From: Saccharopolyspora dendranthemae
Lineage (GTDB): Bacteria; Actinomycetota; Actinomycetes; Mycobacteriales; Pseudonocardiaceae
Assembly: GCF_007829955.1 (NCBI RefSeq)
Contig: NZ_VIWX01000001.1
Span: 496,001 to 560,000, forward strand
Direction: 5' to 3'
Length of the DNA: 64,000 bases
In this document: in pieces, positions 1 through 9,202 of the stretch
How the letters are laid out: the number at the start of each line of letters is the position of its first letter
Numbering within the stretch: the stretch's first letter is position 1
The notes under the pieces: model-generated
Databases searched by the model: none
What the model saw: only the letters and a program-made list of their open reading frames with translations
Told to the model about the DNA's origin: nothing
Made by a program: the position numbers and the translations under genes

Positions 1-634
1 AGATGAGCGCGGAGAGCAGGGCGTCGTCGGGAGCCGCGCGCTTGGCGGCGACCAGCCCTTCCAGGTAGGTGGCCATCTGCGCCGAGGCGCGGGCGAGCTC
101 CTCGTCCGGGCACTCGTCGATGAGCACCGTGGACAGCCGCGCGAACTCCTCGCGGTCGATCTCCGGGACGCCGAGCAGTTCGCTGATCACCACCATCGGC
201 AGGACGATCGCGTAGCGGGCGACGAGGTCGACCGGCTCGTCCTCGGGGAGCTCCGCCAGCAGTTCCTCGGCGAGGGCTTCCACGCGCGGGCGCAGCCTGG
301 CGATGCGGCGGGCGGTGAACGCCTGGGTGACCAGTGCGCGCAGCCGGGTGTGCTCCGGCGGGTCGAGCGAGGTCAGCATGTGCGACATGGGCGCGGGCAG
401 GCCGGGAGGCGCTGCGGCGCGCTCCTCCTCGGGCAGGCTGGAGCGCCAGTCCTTGGCGAGGCGTTCGTCGGTGAGCCCGGCTCGCACCTCCTCGTAGCGG
501 GTGACCAGCCAGCTCCGGCCGCCCTCGAAGTCGACCTCCTGGACGGGGCAGGTCCGGCGCGCTTCGGCGAACGCCGCGTGCGGGTCCTGCCAGTAGTGCT
601 CGGTGAAGGAGTCCTTCTGCGTCGCACCGGTCAT
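1..634 (-). CDS. Cytochrome P450, N-terminal part (cut by window edge)
   Basis: The first 211 residues of a bacterial P450 are visible, beginning MTGATQKDSF at an ATG read from 634. The segment PAPMSHMLTSLDPPEHTRLR and the following VTQAFTARRI are the usual actinobacterial P450 helix B'-C region with the heme-propionate His/Arg pair. The helix I and Cys-ligand regions lie outside the window. The cyclase-fold gene ends 27 bases upstream on the same strand, so the two are probably cotranscribed. In this terpenoid setting a late hydroxylation of the cyclised skeleton is likely, but the substrate cannot be read from sequence. Confidence 0.9.
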   Translation of the reverse strand, partial: MTGATQKDSFTEHYWQDPHAAFAEARRTCPVQEVDFEGGRSWLVTRYEEVRAGLTDERLAKDWRSSLPEEERAAAPPGLPAPMSHMLTSLDPPEHTRLRALVTQAFTARRIARLRPRVEALAEELLAELPEDEPVDLVARYAIVLPMVVISELLGVPEIDREEFARLSTVLIDECPDEELARASAQMATYLEGLVAAKRAAPDDALLSALI

Positions 635-661
635 CGGTTTCTCCGTTCCGTGAAGCGCAGA

Positions 662-2326
662 TCAGCGCGAGGAGTCGCGGTAGCGACCGAGCGCGCGCAG
701 GGCCATGCCCTGGGCGAGCGCGGGGTTGGTGTAGCGGCTGACGTAGCGGACGTACTCGTTGACGCTCTCCGACGGCCAGCCGCCGCCCGCGTCGCGCCGA
801 TCCAGCAGCCAGCTCACACCTGGCCGCACCGAAGCGGGGTCGGTCCCGGCGGCGAGCAGGCCCGAGACGGCCCACCCCGTCTCCTCGACCGTCGGTGGAG
901 CGCCGTGCCCGTCGCCCCACGCACCGTCGTCCTGCCGCGCCCGCTCCAGCCAGGCCGTCGCTCGCCGCGCGGTCTCGTCGTCGGCGCGACCGGCCTTGGC
1001 GAAGGTCTCCAGCACGGCCGCGGTGGCCATCGTGTGGTGGCGGTACCAGACGGATTCGAACGCGCCGTCCGGCAGTTGCACCTCGGACAACCAGCGCAGC
1101 GCGCGCCGAACCCTGCCGTCGTCGGCCGGGATTCCCGAGTCCAGCAGTGCGTCGACCGCCTGAACCGTGGTCATCGGGCACGGCCCGCTGTTGGCGACCT
1201 TGGTGTTGCGCACGCACAGCCCCCACGAGCCGCGCGAGTCCTGCATCCGGGTCAGCCAGCCGACACCCGCGTCGATCGCCTTCGCCTGCTGCTCGCCCGG
1301 GAGCCGGCACAGCACCGACAGGATCTCGCTGGTCTCCAGCGTCGAGGGCCACCCCGCGGTCCCGGCCCAGCCCCAGTAGCCGGGCGGACAGCCGAACGCC
1401 AGGAACGGGCGGTGCTGCTGCAGCCGCACGAACAGTTCCGCGGAAGCCGTCAGCCGCTGGTCTTGGGCATAACCCGCCTCGGCGAGCCCGCGCACCGCGT
1501 ACATGGTCCAGGCGGCGTCCAGCGGGCCGGTCTGCCACCAGCCGTCGGGGTGCATCGTCGTGCGGAACCAGCCCACCGCGGCGTTGACGAGGTCGGGAGC
1601 CAGTTCGGCGCGAGCCAGCCCGGTGCACACCAGACCCGTCACCCAGGCGTTCTCGCACCACGCTCCGGTCGAACCCTCGTGCTCGTGGACCTGCCGGATC
1701 GCCTTGAGCGCGTGGGGTTTCCCCAGCCTGGCCAGCAACCGGTGGAACGGGTTGAGCGGCTTGTGCCGTGCCTGGGCCAGCCCGAGCGCGAAGGCCATCG
1801 GGATGCGCAGGTCGAACAGCTTGCGGTGCAGGCCGGGCAGCAGCGCGACTTCCAGCGGGAAGCGGCGCATCTCCTCGTGCCCCAGCCAGCCGACGAAGCC
1901 GTAGTACTGCCGGCACCACGACACGACCTCGGGGTGCGGGATCGCGTCCAGGCCGCCGAAGTCGGTCATCCAGCGCTGTCCGGCCGACACCGCCGACGCG
2001 CTGCCCTCCGGGTCCACCAGGTGCAGCACCGCCGAGCCGACCGCCGTCGGGCCCGCCTCGCTGTCCAGGCCCGGGACCATCGCCCATCCGCCGTCGGAGT
2101 TCTGCGTCCGCCGGAGCCATCCGGCTCCCGCCGCGATGAGGTCGGCGCTGCCGTCGGGGTCGGCGTAGTGCAGCGCCGAGAGAGCACCGACCGTGCCCAG
2201 CGTGGAGGTGAGGTTGTCCGCGGAGTAGTCGAAGACACCGTCGGCGCGCTGGGAGAGCAGCAGTGCCTCCGCGCCCTCGCTGATCGCCTGATCGAGGGCG
2301 TCGGTGTCGGGCTGCACCGTCGTCAT
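662..2326 (-). CDS. Squalene-hopene-cyclase-fold protein lacking the DXDD motif
   Basis: The 554-residue protein has repeated QW-like motifs (for example LRRTQNSDGGWAM near 71-83, WLTRMQDSRGSWG near 357-369, WLERARQDDGAWG near 459-471) and ends with LALGRY-like LRALGRYRD, so it has the alpha/alpha-barrel fold of prenyltransferase/squalene-cyclase proteins. The family is usually 600-680 residues. When aligned by eye to bacterial squalene-hopene cyclase, the catalytic DVDD falls on S-T-L-E (about residues 328-331), so the Asp acid is missing and only a Glu remains. The ATG at 2326 follows a good CTGGAGGA site; in-frame starts further upstream lack one. It probably cyclises the product of the neighbouring prenyl and epoxidase genes, but the chemistry is uncertain. 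Confidence 0.8.
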   Translation of the reverse strand: MTTVQPDTDALDQAISEGAEALLLSQRADGVFDYSADNLTSTLGTVGALSALHYADPDGSADLIAAGAGWLRRTQNSDGGWAMVPGLDSEAGPTAVGSAVLHLVDPEGSASAVSAGQRWMTDFGGLDAIPHPEVVSWCRQYYGFVGWLGHEEMRRFPLEVALLPGLHRKLFDLRIPMAFALGLAQARHKPLNPFHRLLARLGKPHALKAIRQVHEHEGSTGAWCENAWVTGLVCTGLARAELAPDLVNAAVGWFRTTMHPDGWWQTGPLDAAWTMYAVRGLAEAGYAQDQRLTASAELFVRLQQHRPFLAFGCPPGYWGWAGTAGWPSTLETSEILSVLCRLPGEQQAKAIDAGVGWLTRMQDSRGSWGLCVRNTKVANSGPCPMTTVQAVDALLDSGIPADDGRVRRALRWLSEVQLPDGAFESVWYRHHTMATAAVLETFAKAGRADDETARRATAWLERARQDDGAWGDGHGAPPTVEETGWAVSGLLAAGTDPASVRPGVSWLLDRRDAGGGWPSESVNEYVRYVSRYTNPALAQGMALRALGRYRDSSR

Positions 2327-2808
2327 GCGGGGTTCCTCCAGTCCGGCCGCGGGCGTGCGCATCACGACCTGCTCCACAAGGATGCTGCCGATTCTCGCTC
2401 CTCGCGGCAGGTCGGATGAGACTCGTTGCCCGCTGGACGCTTTCGGCTGGCCGGACTCTACGCGAGCACCTCGGGTCCCGGCCAGGCATGACCGGCACGG
2501 AACCGGATCTTCGTTCACCGCCATCCGGCAAATTCCCGTGCTTCCGTGAAATTCTCGGCACATCCACAGTGAACCGCTTCGGGCACCTGGGGCGGATTCC
2601 TCGGCTTTCCCGTATATCCACCAGTTTCGACGTGCATCGGCTCGGATTCGTTGACAACGGCGGCGGTGACGCTCAAGGATCGTGATCGTCAGGCCGTCGG
2701 CGACAGATTCCGCTGGTCCATCCCGCCTGATTCCGGTCTTCCACGTCCTGCGTCAAGCCCGATCGCGTGACGTCCAGGCGTGCGCACGTCATGAACGGAG
2801 ATCAGCCT
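2327..2808. other. Divergent intergenic region
   Basis: This 482-base region separates the leftward cyclase/P450 pair from the rightward aminotransferase operon. It holds a candidate sigma-70-type promoter for the rightward genes (2651-2680) and no credible open frame. I see no clear inverted repeat or operator in it. Confidence 0.5.
2651..2680 (+). promoter_or_regulatory. Candidate promoter of the terpenoid aminotransferase operon
   Basis: TTGACA at 2651-2656 matches the -35 consensus exactly. After 18 bases comes AAGGAT at 2675-2680, close to the actinobacterial -10 (TAGRAT). Transcription would start near 2687, about 120 bases before the aminotransferase start. This is prediction from consensus only. 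Confidence 0.45.
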
Positions 2809-3837
2809 GTGCCCACCGTCCGGCACCAGTTGTCCCTCAACGAGAACTTCGCGCCACCGCTGCCCGGCGTGCGCGAGGCGATCGTGCACGCCGCCGACCG
2901 AGTCAACCTGACTCTCGACGCGATGTCCTCCGGGTTGACCAGCGCGATCGCCGAGCACGTCGGGCTGGACTCGAGCGAGGTCTTCGTCGGCCCCGGGTCG
3001 GGTGCGCTGCTGCAGCAGTTCCTCGCGACCTTCGCCGGCGGTGGCGAGATCGTGCACGCCTGGCCGTCGTTCGAGATGTACCCGCTGCTCGTGCGCTGCG
3101 CGGGCGCCGAGCCCGTCGCCGTGCCGCTGCGCGATGACGCGCACGACCTCGACGCGATGGCCGATGCGGTCACCGACCGCACGAAGATCGTGCTGCTGTG
3201 CAACCCGAACAACCCGACGGGCACCACGTTCCGCGAGGACGAGCTGCGGGCCTTCCTGAGCAGGCTGCCCTCGGGCGTCCGGGTGCTCATCGACGAGGCC
3301 TACGCCGACTTCGCCGACCCGTCGGCGATCGCCGACGGCATCCGGCTCGCCGCCGAGGACCCCCGCGTGTCGGTCGTGCGCACCTTCTCCAAGTCCCACG
3401 GGCTCCTCGGCCTGCGGGTCGGCTACCTGGTGGCCGACGAAGCCGTGGTCACGGCCCTCACCCCCGGCTCGTACTTCTTCCGGGTCAGCACGGTGGCCCA
3501 GGACGCCGCATTGGCCGCGCTCCGCGCCGAGGGCGTGATGCGCAAGCAGTGCGCCGAGGTGGCGGCCGAACGCGACCGGGTGCACGACGGGTTCACCGAG
3601 CTCGGCCTCGATGTTCCGCGCAGTCACGGCAACTTCCACTGGCTCCGCTTCGGCGAGGCGAACGACGACTTCGTCCGCCTCTGCGACGAATCCGGCGTGC
3701 AGGTGCGGACGCTCGCCGACGGTGCCGGGGTGCGGGTCACGGTCGGATCCGCCGAGGCCAACGACCTCGTGCTGGAGCTGACCCGTCGCTTCCTCAGCGG
3801 TGATCGGGCCGGTACCGCTCGGCCGGATAGCGCGTGA
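2809..3837 (+). CDS. HisC-family PLP aminotransferase
   Basis: This fold-type I aminotransferase resembles histidinol-phosphate aminotransferase, at about 342 residues (family about 350). Visible are the N-terminal SLNENF segment, CNPNNPTGT, DEAYADF, and the PLP-lysine segment RTFSKSHGLLGLRVGY with the Schiff-base Lys. A GTG at 2809 is preceded by ACGGAGAT with 8-base spacing; an in-frame ATG at 2791 is the alternative. The stop lies one base before the start of the polyprenyl synthase gene, so it is in the biosynthetic operon. No other his genes are nearby, so a pathway-specific amine or keto acid (for example an aromatic amino acid precursor) is more likely than histidine synthesis. Confidence 0.85.
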   Translation: MPTVRHQLSLNENFAPPLPGVREAIVHAADRVNLTLDAMSSGLTSAIAEHVGLDSSEVFVGPGSGALLQQFLATFAGGGEIVHAWPSFEMYPLLVRCAGAEPVAVPLRDDAHDLDAMADAVTDRTKIVLLCNPNNPTGTTFREDELRAFLSRLPSGVRVLIDEAYADFADPSAIADGIRLAAEDPRVSVVRTFSKSHGLLGLRVGYLVADEAVVTALTPGSYFFRVSTVAQDAALAALRAEGVMRKQCAEVAAERDRVHDGFTELGLDVPRSHGNFHWLRFGEANDDFVRLCDESGVQVRTLADGAGVRVTVGSAEANDLVLELTRRFLSGDRAGTARPDSA

Positions 3838-3838
3838 C

Positions 3839-4822
<984 letters not shown>

Positions 4823-4824
4823 CC

Positions 4825-5802
4825 GTGGGCGACACCTGGGACCGCGCCCGCCGGAGCCTCTGGGCGCACGTGCAGACCTGCCGCCCGTACACGCTGAGCT
4901 ACCCGGTGCTGGTGGGCGTCGCGGGCGCCGGGACGACGGGTGCGGCGGGACTGGCCGAGTTCATCGTCGCGGGCGCGGGCACGGCGTTCGGCTGGCTGGC
5001 GGCGCACTACCTGGGCGACTACTTCGACCGCGAGCTCGACGCGGTCGCGAAACCGCAGCGGCCGATCCCCTCCGGCCGGCTCGCGCCGGACGTCGCGCTG
5101 GCCACCGGCGTCGGATTCGCCACCGCTGCTGCTGTTCTGCTGGCCTGGTCCAACGTCCGGACGCTGCCGTTGGTCGCGCTCGCGCTGTGCGGGGTCGTGG
5201 CCTACAGCCGGTTCTGCAAGGCCCGCGGCGTGTCCGGGAACCTGATGCGCGGGCTGATCACGGCCACGGCGTTCCTCATCGGCGCGATGGTCGCGGCACC
5301 GCTGCCGGGGTGGCCCGCCCTCGGCTTGTCCCTGGTCTTCCTGCTGCACGACACGGCGTCGAACCTGGTGGGCACGATGCGCGACGTGGACGGCGATCGC
5401 GCGGCCGGGTACCGCTCGGTGCCGGTCCAGCGCGGGCAGCGCCACGCCGCCAGGCTCGCGGTGCTCCTCCACGTCTCGGCGCTCGGCATCGCCGCGCTCG
5501 GACTGGTGCTGCCGCACCGGCCCGGTTATCCGGTGCTGCTGGTGGTGGCGGCGTGCGCCGGGCTGTTCGCGGTGGTCCCGCTGCTGTGGCTCGCTCCGGC
5601 GTTGAGCCAGGCCCGCGCGCTGCGAGCGCACGAGCTGCTGGTCGCCGAACGACTGGTGCTCGCCGCGGCGATCCTCGCCCGCACCGTTCCCGCGTTCGCC
5701 GCGCTCGGTCTGCTGATCCCGGTGCTGGTCTTCTCCACCTGGACTCAGGCCGCGATGCGGGCGCGTCACGAACTCGCCGACGAGGAGGTCCTCCCGACAT
5801 GA
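4825..5802 (+). CDS. UbiA-superfamily prenyltransferase or terpene cyclase, integral membrane
   Basis: The 325-residue protein has about eight hydrophobic helices. The first Asp-rich motif is LGDYFDRELDA, followed by KPQRPIPSGRL; the second is MRDVDGDRAAGYRS. This layout is like the archaeal-type branch of UbiA. The usual first Asn (NDYFD) is replaced by Gly. UbiA proteins in diterpenoid clusters either attach a prenyl chain to an acceptor or, in several characterised cases (phenalinolactone, platensimycin), act as membrane terpene cyclases. Both roles fit here. It starts at GTG 4825, two bases after the synthase stop, and its stop overlaps the next ATG (ATGA). Confidence 0.85.
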   Translation: MGDTWDRARRSLWAHVQTCRPYTLSYPVLVGVAGAGTTGAAGLAEFIVAGAGTAFGWLAAHYLGDYFDRELDAVAKPQRPIPSGRLAPDVALATGVGFATAAAVLLAWSNVRTLPLVALALCGVVAYSRFCKARGVSGNLMRGLITATAFLIGAMVAAPLPGWPALGLSLVFLLHDTASNLVGTMRDVDGDRAAGYRSVPVQRGQRHAARLAVLLHVSALGIAALGLVLPHRPGYPVLLVVAACAGLFAVVPLLWLAPALSQARALRAHELLVAERLVLAAAILARTVPAFAALGLLIPVLVFSTWTQAAMRARHELADEEVLPT

Positions 5803-7049
5803 GCTCCCCTGCTCCCGAGCACGCGGACGTCGTCATCTGCGGGGCGGGCGTGGCCGGCCTCGCCGCAGCCCACGCGCTCGGCTCGCTGGGCCATCGGGTC
5901 GTCGTCGCGGAGAAGCGGCCGACCGTGCCCCGGATCCCCAAGGGCGAGGTCCTGCAGCCCGGCGCGCTGCGGATCCTGGAATCCTGGGGCATCAGCGAGG
6001 TGCTGGAATCCCAAGGGGCGGTGCGGCTCTCGTCTCTCGTCGCGGTCGAGTCGCGGGGCCGGATGTCGCTGGACTACACGCAATTGCCCGAGGGGGCGAA
6101 CTGGCTGCTGTCGGCCGACCACGAGCAGATCCTGACCGCGCTCGCCGAGAACCTGCCCCGCAGCGTGGAAGTTCGCCGGGGCGTCGCCGTGCAGGACGTG
6201 GTCCGCGACGACACCGGGCGGATCGCCGGAGTCGCGGTGAAGGGCGCCGGCGAGGTCCGCGCACCGCTGGTCGTGGCTGCCGACGGGCTGTCCTCGCGGC
6301 TCCGCAGGGCGGCAGGCATCGCGGCGGACCGGAAGGACTACCCGCACCGGTTGGTCGCTCTCGACGTCCCCGACGTTCCCCGCGTCGCACCGGAGGTGAT
6401 CGCCTACACCACCGAGCGCGGTCTCCGCATGCGATACCCGTTGCCGGGCAACAGGCTCCGGCTCTACGTGCAGATCCGGCCGGACGACTTCCGCGGGCTC
6501 GACGCTGCCGGGATGCTGCGCTGGACGGACTCGCTGATCGCGGAGTTGCCGGAGCTGGAGGAGTTCAGCCACCAGCTGCGGTCGTGCGTGGCGGACCGGC
6601 AGACGCTCCCGGTGTCGCACTTCACCGCTTCCGCGATCTCCGCTCCCGGCATCGCGCTCGTCGGCGAATCGGCGCACTCGGTGCACCCGATGGCGGCGCA
6701 GGGCATGAACAGCGCCATCTACGACGCGGACGCGCTGAGCAGCAGTCTCGCCGAGCACGCCGACGTGGACGCCGCGCTGGTCGCCTACGAGGCCCGGCGC
6801 CTTCCCGAGATCGCCCAGATCGGCAAGATCAGCCACAACGCCTCGCGGATGCTCACCGACCTGTCCTGGGCGGGTCGCGCGATCGGGCGGCGCGCGCTGC
6901 GCAACACGGGCGCCAACCAGCGGCTGAGCTTCACCGTCATGCACAACCTCGCCGGGCTCGGACTGCACCCGATGTCGCCGTTCGACCGCCTGTGCCAGCT
7001 CGGGCTGCTGCCGGATCCGCGGTCACGGCGCCGGCCTCGATGGGCATGA
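5799..7049 (+). CDS. FAD-dependent monooxygenase (UbiH/PHBH type), probable prenyl epoxidase
   Basis: This group A flavoprotein of 416 residues has the N-terminal Rossmann motif VVICGAGVAGLAAAHALG, the middle VVAADGLSSRLRRAAG (DG motif) and the FAD-binding GIALVGESAHSVHPMAAQG, where the usual GD is GE. In bacterial meroterpenoid and diterpenoid clusters such enzymes epoxidise the terminal prenyl double bond before cyclisation. Here it lies beside polyprenyl synthase, UbiA and cyclase-fold genes, so the same role is likely. The start overlaps the UbiA stop and has a strong GAGGAGG site at 5782-5788. Confidence 0.85.
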   Translation: MSSPAPEHADVVICGAGVAGLAAAHALGSLGHRVVVAEKRPTVPRIPKGEVLQPGALRILESWGISEVLESQGAVRLSSLVAVESRGRMSLDYTQLPEGANWLLSADHEQILTALAENLPRSVEVRRGVAVQDVVRDDTGRIAGVAVKGAGEVRAPLVVAADGLSSRLRRAAGIAADRKDYPHRLVALDVPDVPRVAPEVIAYTTERGLRMRYPLPGNRLRLYVQIRPDDFRGLDAAGMLRWTDSLIAELPELEEFSHQLRSCVADRQTLPVSHFTASAISAPGIALVGESAHSVHPMAAQGMNSAIYDADALSSSLAEHADVDAALVAYEARRLPEIAQIGKISHNASRMLTDLSWAGRAIGRRALRNTGANQRLSFTVMHNLAGLGLHPMSPFDRLCQLGLLPDPRSRRRPRWA

Positions 7050-7069
7050 GGACCGGCGCCGTGCGCTGC

Positions 7070-8083
7070 TCACGGCTTGCCGCACTCCACCACGACGAGA
7101 CCGCCGGGCCACGTGCGGGTTTCGGTCACCTTCAAGCCCGCCTCGGCCGCCAGCACCTCGAAGTCCGCCACGCTGCGCTCCTGACCGCCCAGCAGCACCA
7201 GCGACTGCAGGTCGAAGGAGGTGTTCTGCTTGGCGTGGTCGTCCCCGGCGAGGACTTCCACGATCACGACGCGGCCGTCACCGGCGGCCTCGGCGCAGCG
7301 GCGCAGGATCCGCACGGCGTTCTCGTCGTTCCAGTCGGTGAGCACCCGGGAGACCAGGTAGACGTCCCGGCCTTCCGGGAGCGGGTCGAAGAAGCTCCCC
7401 GGCACGAACTCGGCCTTGTCGGTCACTCCCGCCTCGGCGAGGAACCGGTCGGCCTCCGTCGCGACGGCGGGCAGGTCGAGGACCTCGCCCGCCAGGTGCG
7501 GGTTGACCCGGACGATCTCCGACAGCAGCGCGCCCTGCCCGCCACCGACGTCGATGACGCTGTTCACCGGCGCCCAGTCGAACTCCGCCGCCAGGACCGG
7601 CCCGGTCTGCCAGGCGTAGGCGGCCATCACGTCGCCGAAGAACCGCCGCAGGTCGTCGTTGCGCTGGTAGTCGTCCCAGAACGGCGTGCCGTGCACGGTC
7701 TCGTAGGCCGAGGCACCGGTCCGCACGGAGTGCAGCATCCCGCTGAAGGCCATGTCCATCCGCGCGCCCGGACCGTCGAGCACGAGCCAGTCCTTGAGCC
7801 ACCTGCCGTCCTCGGCCAGCAGCTGGCGCGAGAGCGCCGTGAGCTCGTAGGCCCCCTCGCCGGTCTGCGCGAAGAGACCGATGCGCACCAGGTGTCGCAG
7901 CAGCCGTTCGAGGGATTCGCGATGAGCGCCCGTGGCGGTCGCCAGCGACCCGATCTCGGCACCGCCCTCCGCGATCAGCTCCGGCAGCCGGAGGGTCACG
8001 GCCGCCCGGATGGCGAAAGGTGTTGCCAGGTCGATGAGACTGGCGAGTTCGAGACTCGTCTCGCGCGATTCCTCGGAATCCAT
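7070..8083 (-). CDS. Family-2 SAM-dependent O-methyltransferase-like protein
   Basis: The 337-residue protein has an N-terminal winged-helix dimerisation part and a Rossmann methyltransferase domain with VIDVGGGQGALL as the SAM motif. The normal catalytic segment LHDWxDE reads LTDWNDE, so the general-base His is Thr. The related anthracycline proteins DnrK and RdmB also lack this His, and RdmB hydroxylates rather than methylates, so a non-classical reaction is possible. It converges with the monooxygenase operon and diverges from the dioxygenase gene, and probably acts late in the terpenoid pathway. Confidence 0.85.
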   Translation of the reverse strand: MDSEESRETSLELASLIDLATPFAIRAAVTLRLPELIAEGGAEIGSLATATGAHRESLERLLRHLVRIGLFAQTGEGAYELTALSRQLLAEDGRWLKDWLVLDGPGARMDMAFSGMLHSVRTGASAYETVHGTPFWDDYQRNDDLRRFFGDVMAAYAWQTGPVLAAEFDWAPVNSVIDVGGGQGALLSEIVRVNPHLAGEVLDLPAVATEADRFLAEAGVTDKAEFVPGSFFDPLPEGRDVYLVSRVLTDWNDENAVRILRRCAEAAGDGRVVIVEVLAGDDHAKQNTSFDLQSLVLLGGQERSVADFEVLAAEAGLKVTETRTWPGGLVVVECGKP

Positions 8084-8254
8084 GGCTCTCTGCTTTCTTC
8101 GGGATCGAAGACCCGTCCGCCTCCGTGCTTTTCATCCTTACCGACCGCCGAACAGCGCGTCAACGACCGCGTTGAGATCCGCTCCCACCCGACACGAACG
8201 GGCGCGAGCTCGCCCGGAAAACGTTGTTCCACAACGAGAACGAGGTGATTCACC

Positions 8255-9091
8255 ATGACGAGCATCGACGTCAGGCCCGCGTCCGGAGCACTGGGCGCGG
8301 AGATCCGCGGAGTCGATCTGGAGCAGCTCACCGAGGACTCCTTCGCGCAGCTGCACGCCCTCCTCCTGGAGAACCTGGTGCTGCTGTTCCCGGAGGCCGA
8401 GCAGCTCTCGCCGGAGGCGCACAAGACCTTCGGCCGCTTCCTCGGCGAGCTGGAGGTGCACCCGTTCCTGCCCAAGCTGGACGGACACCCGGAGGTCGTG
8501 GTCCTGGACTCCGAGCAGGGCGCCAAGGCCGACGTCTGGCACACCGACGTGACCTTCCAGGCGAGCCCGCCGATCGCCTCGGTCCTGCAGATCGTGCAGT
8601 GCCCGCCGCGCGGCGGCGACACGATGTGGAGCAACCAGCACCTGGCCTACGAGAACCTCTCCGCACCGCTGCGCGACCTGCTCGACGGGCTCACGGCGAT
8701 CCACGCCTTCACCCACCCCAACGGGACCGTGTTCGAGGCGGAGCACCCGGTGGTCCGGGCGCACCCGGTGACGGGAAGACGCTCCCTCTACGCCAACCGC
8801 ATGTTCACCACGCGCATCCCGCAGCTGCGCCGCGCGGAGAGCGACGCCCTGCTGCAGCACCTGTTCGCCTCGTCGGAACGCCCGGAGAACATCTGCCGGT
8901 TCAGCTGGACCGAGGGCGCGATCGCCGTGTGGGACAACAGGGCGACCCAGCACTACGCGGTCAACGACTACACCGAACGCCGCATCGGCCGTCGCGTCAC
9001 CATCCTCGGCGACCACCCGAAGGGCGAAGAACCCCGCTGGCCGCACCTCACCGACGCCACCACGGCAGCCGACTTCCGCGCGAAGTCCTGA
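8255..9091 (+). CDS. TauD/TfdA-family Fe(II)/2-oxoglutarate dioxygenase
   Basis: The 278-residue protein has the iron triad: HTD in VWHTDVTFQ, and the distal His in DNRATQHYAVNDY. The 2-oxoglutarate-binding Arg follows in RRIGRRVTILGD. The start MTSIDVRPASGALGAEIRGV is typical of the family. The ATG follows GAGGTGATTCACC. Family members hydroxylate or desaturate small molecules; in this setting it is probably a tailoring enzyme of the terpenoid cluster rather than a taurine dioxygenase, as no sulfonate uptake genes are present. A hairpin terminator follows. Confidence 0.88.
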   Translation: MTSIDVRPASGALGAEIRGVDLEQLTEDSFAQLHALLLENLVLLFPEAEQLSPEAHKTFGRFLGELEVHPFLPKLDGHPEVVVLDSEQGAKADVWHTDVTFQASPPIASVLQIVQCPPRGGDTMWSNQHLAYENLSAPLRDLLDGLTAIHAFTHPNGTVFEAEHPVVRAHPVTGRRSLYANRMFTTRIPQLRRAESDALLQHLFASSERPENICRFSWTEGAIAVWDNRATQHYAVNDYTERRIGRRVTILGDHPKGEEPRWPHLTDATTAADFRAKS

Positions 9092-9099
9092 CCCGGACC

Positions 9100-9127
9100 A
9101 CTCCCCGAGCCGCTGCGCTCGGGGAGT
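9100..9127 (+). terminator. Hairpin terminator after the dioxygenase gene
   Basis: ACTCCCCGAGC (9100-9110) and GCTCGGGGAGT (9117-9127) form an 11-bp perfect stem with a 6-base loop, starting nine bases after the dioxygenase stop. There is no U-tract, as is common in actinomycetes. It probably marks the right end of the terpenoid cluster. Confidence 0.7.
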
Positions 9128-9202
9128 GCACCCACTAACGCCAACGGCCGATTGCCCCGGCGAGCGCGGCACCGCTACGCTCGTCGTTCTTCATCTGCCT
9201 GA

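Noticed and set aside
350..2419. A 689-codon open frame on the plus strand opposite the cyclase gene
   Set aside because: It is antisense to a clear cyclase-fold gene; its translation is Arg/Pro/Gly-rich low-complexity sequence with no motif, as expected for a GC-rich shadow.
2809..3837. Histidine biosynthesis gene hisC
   Set aside because: No other his gene lies nearby, and the gene is within an operon of terpenoid genes.
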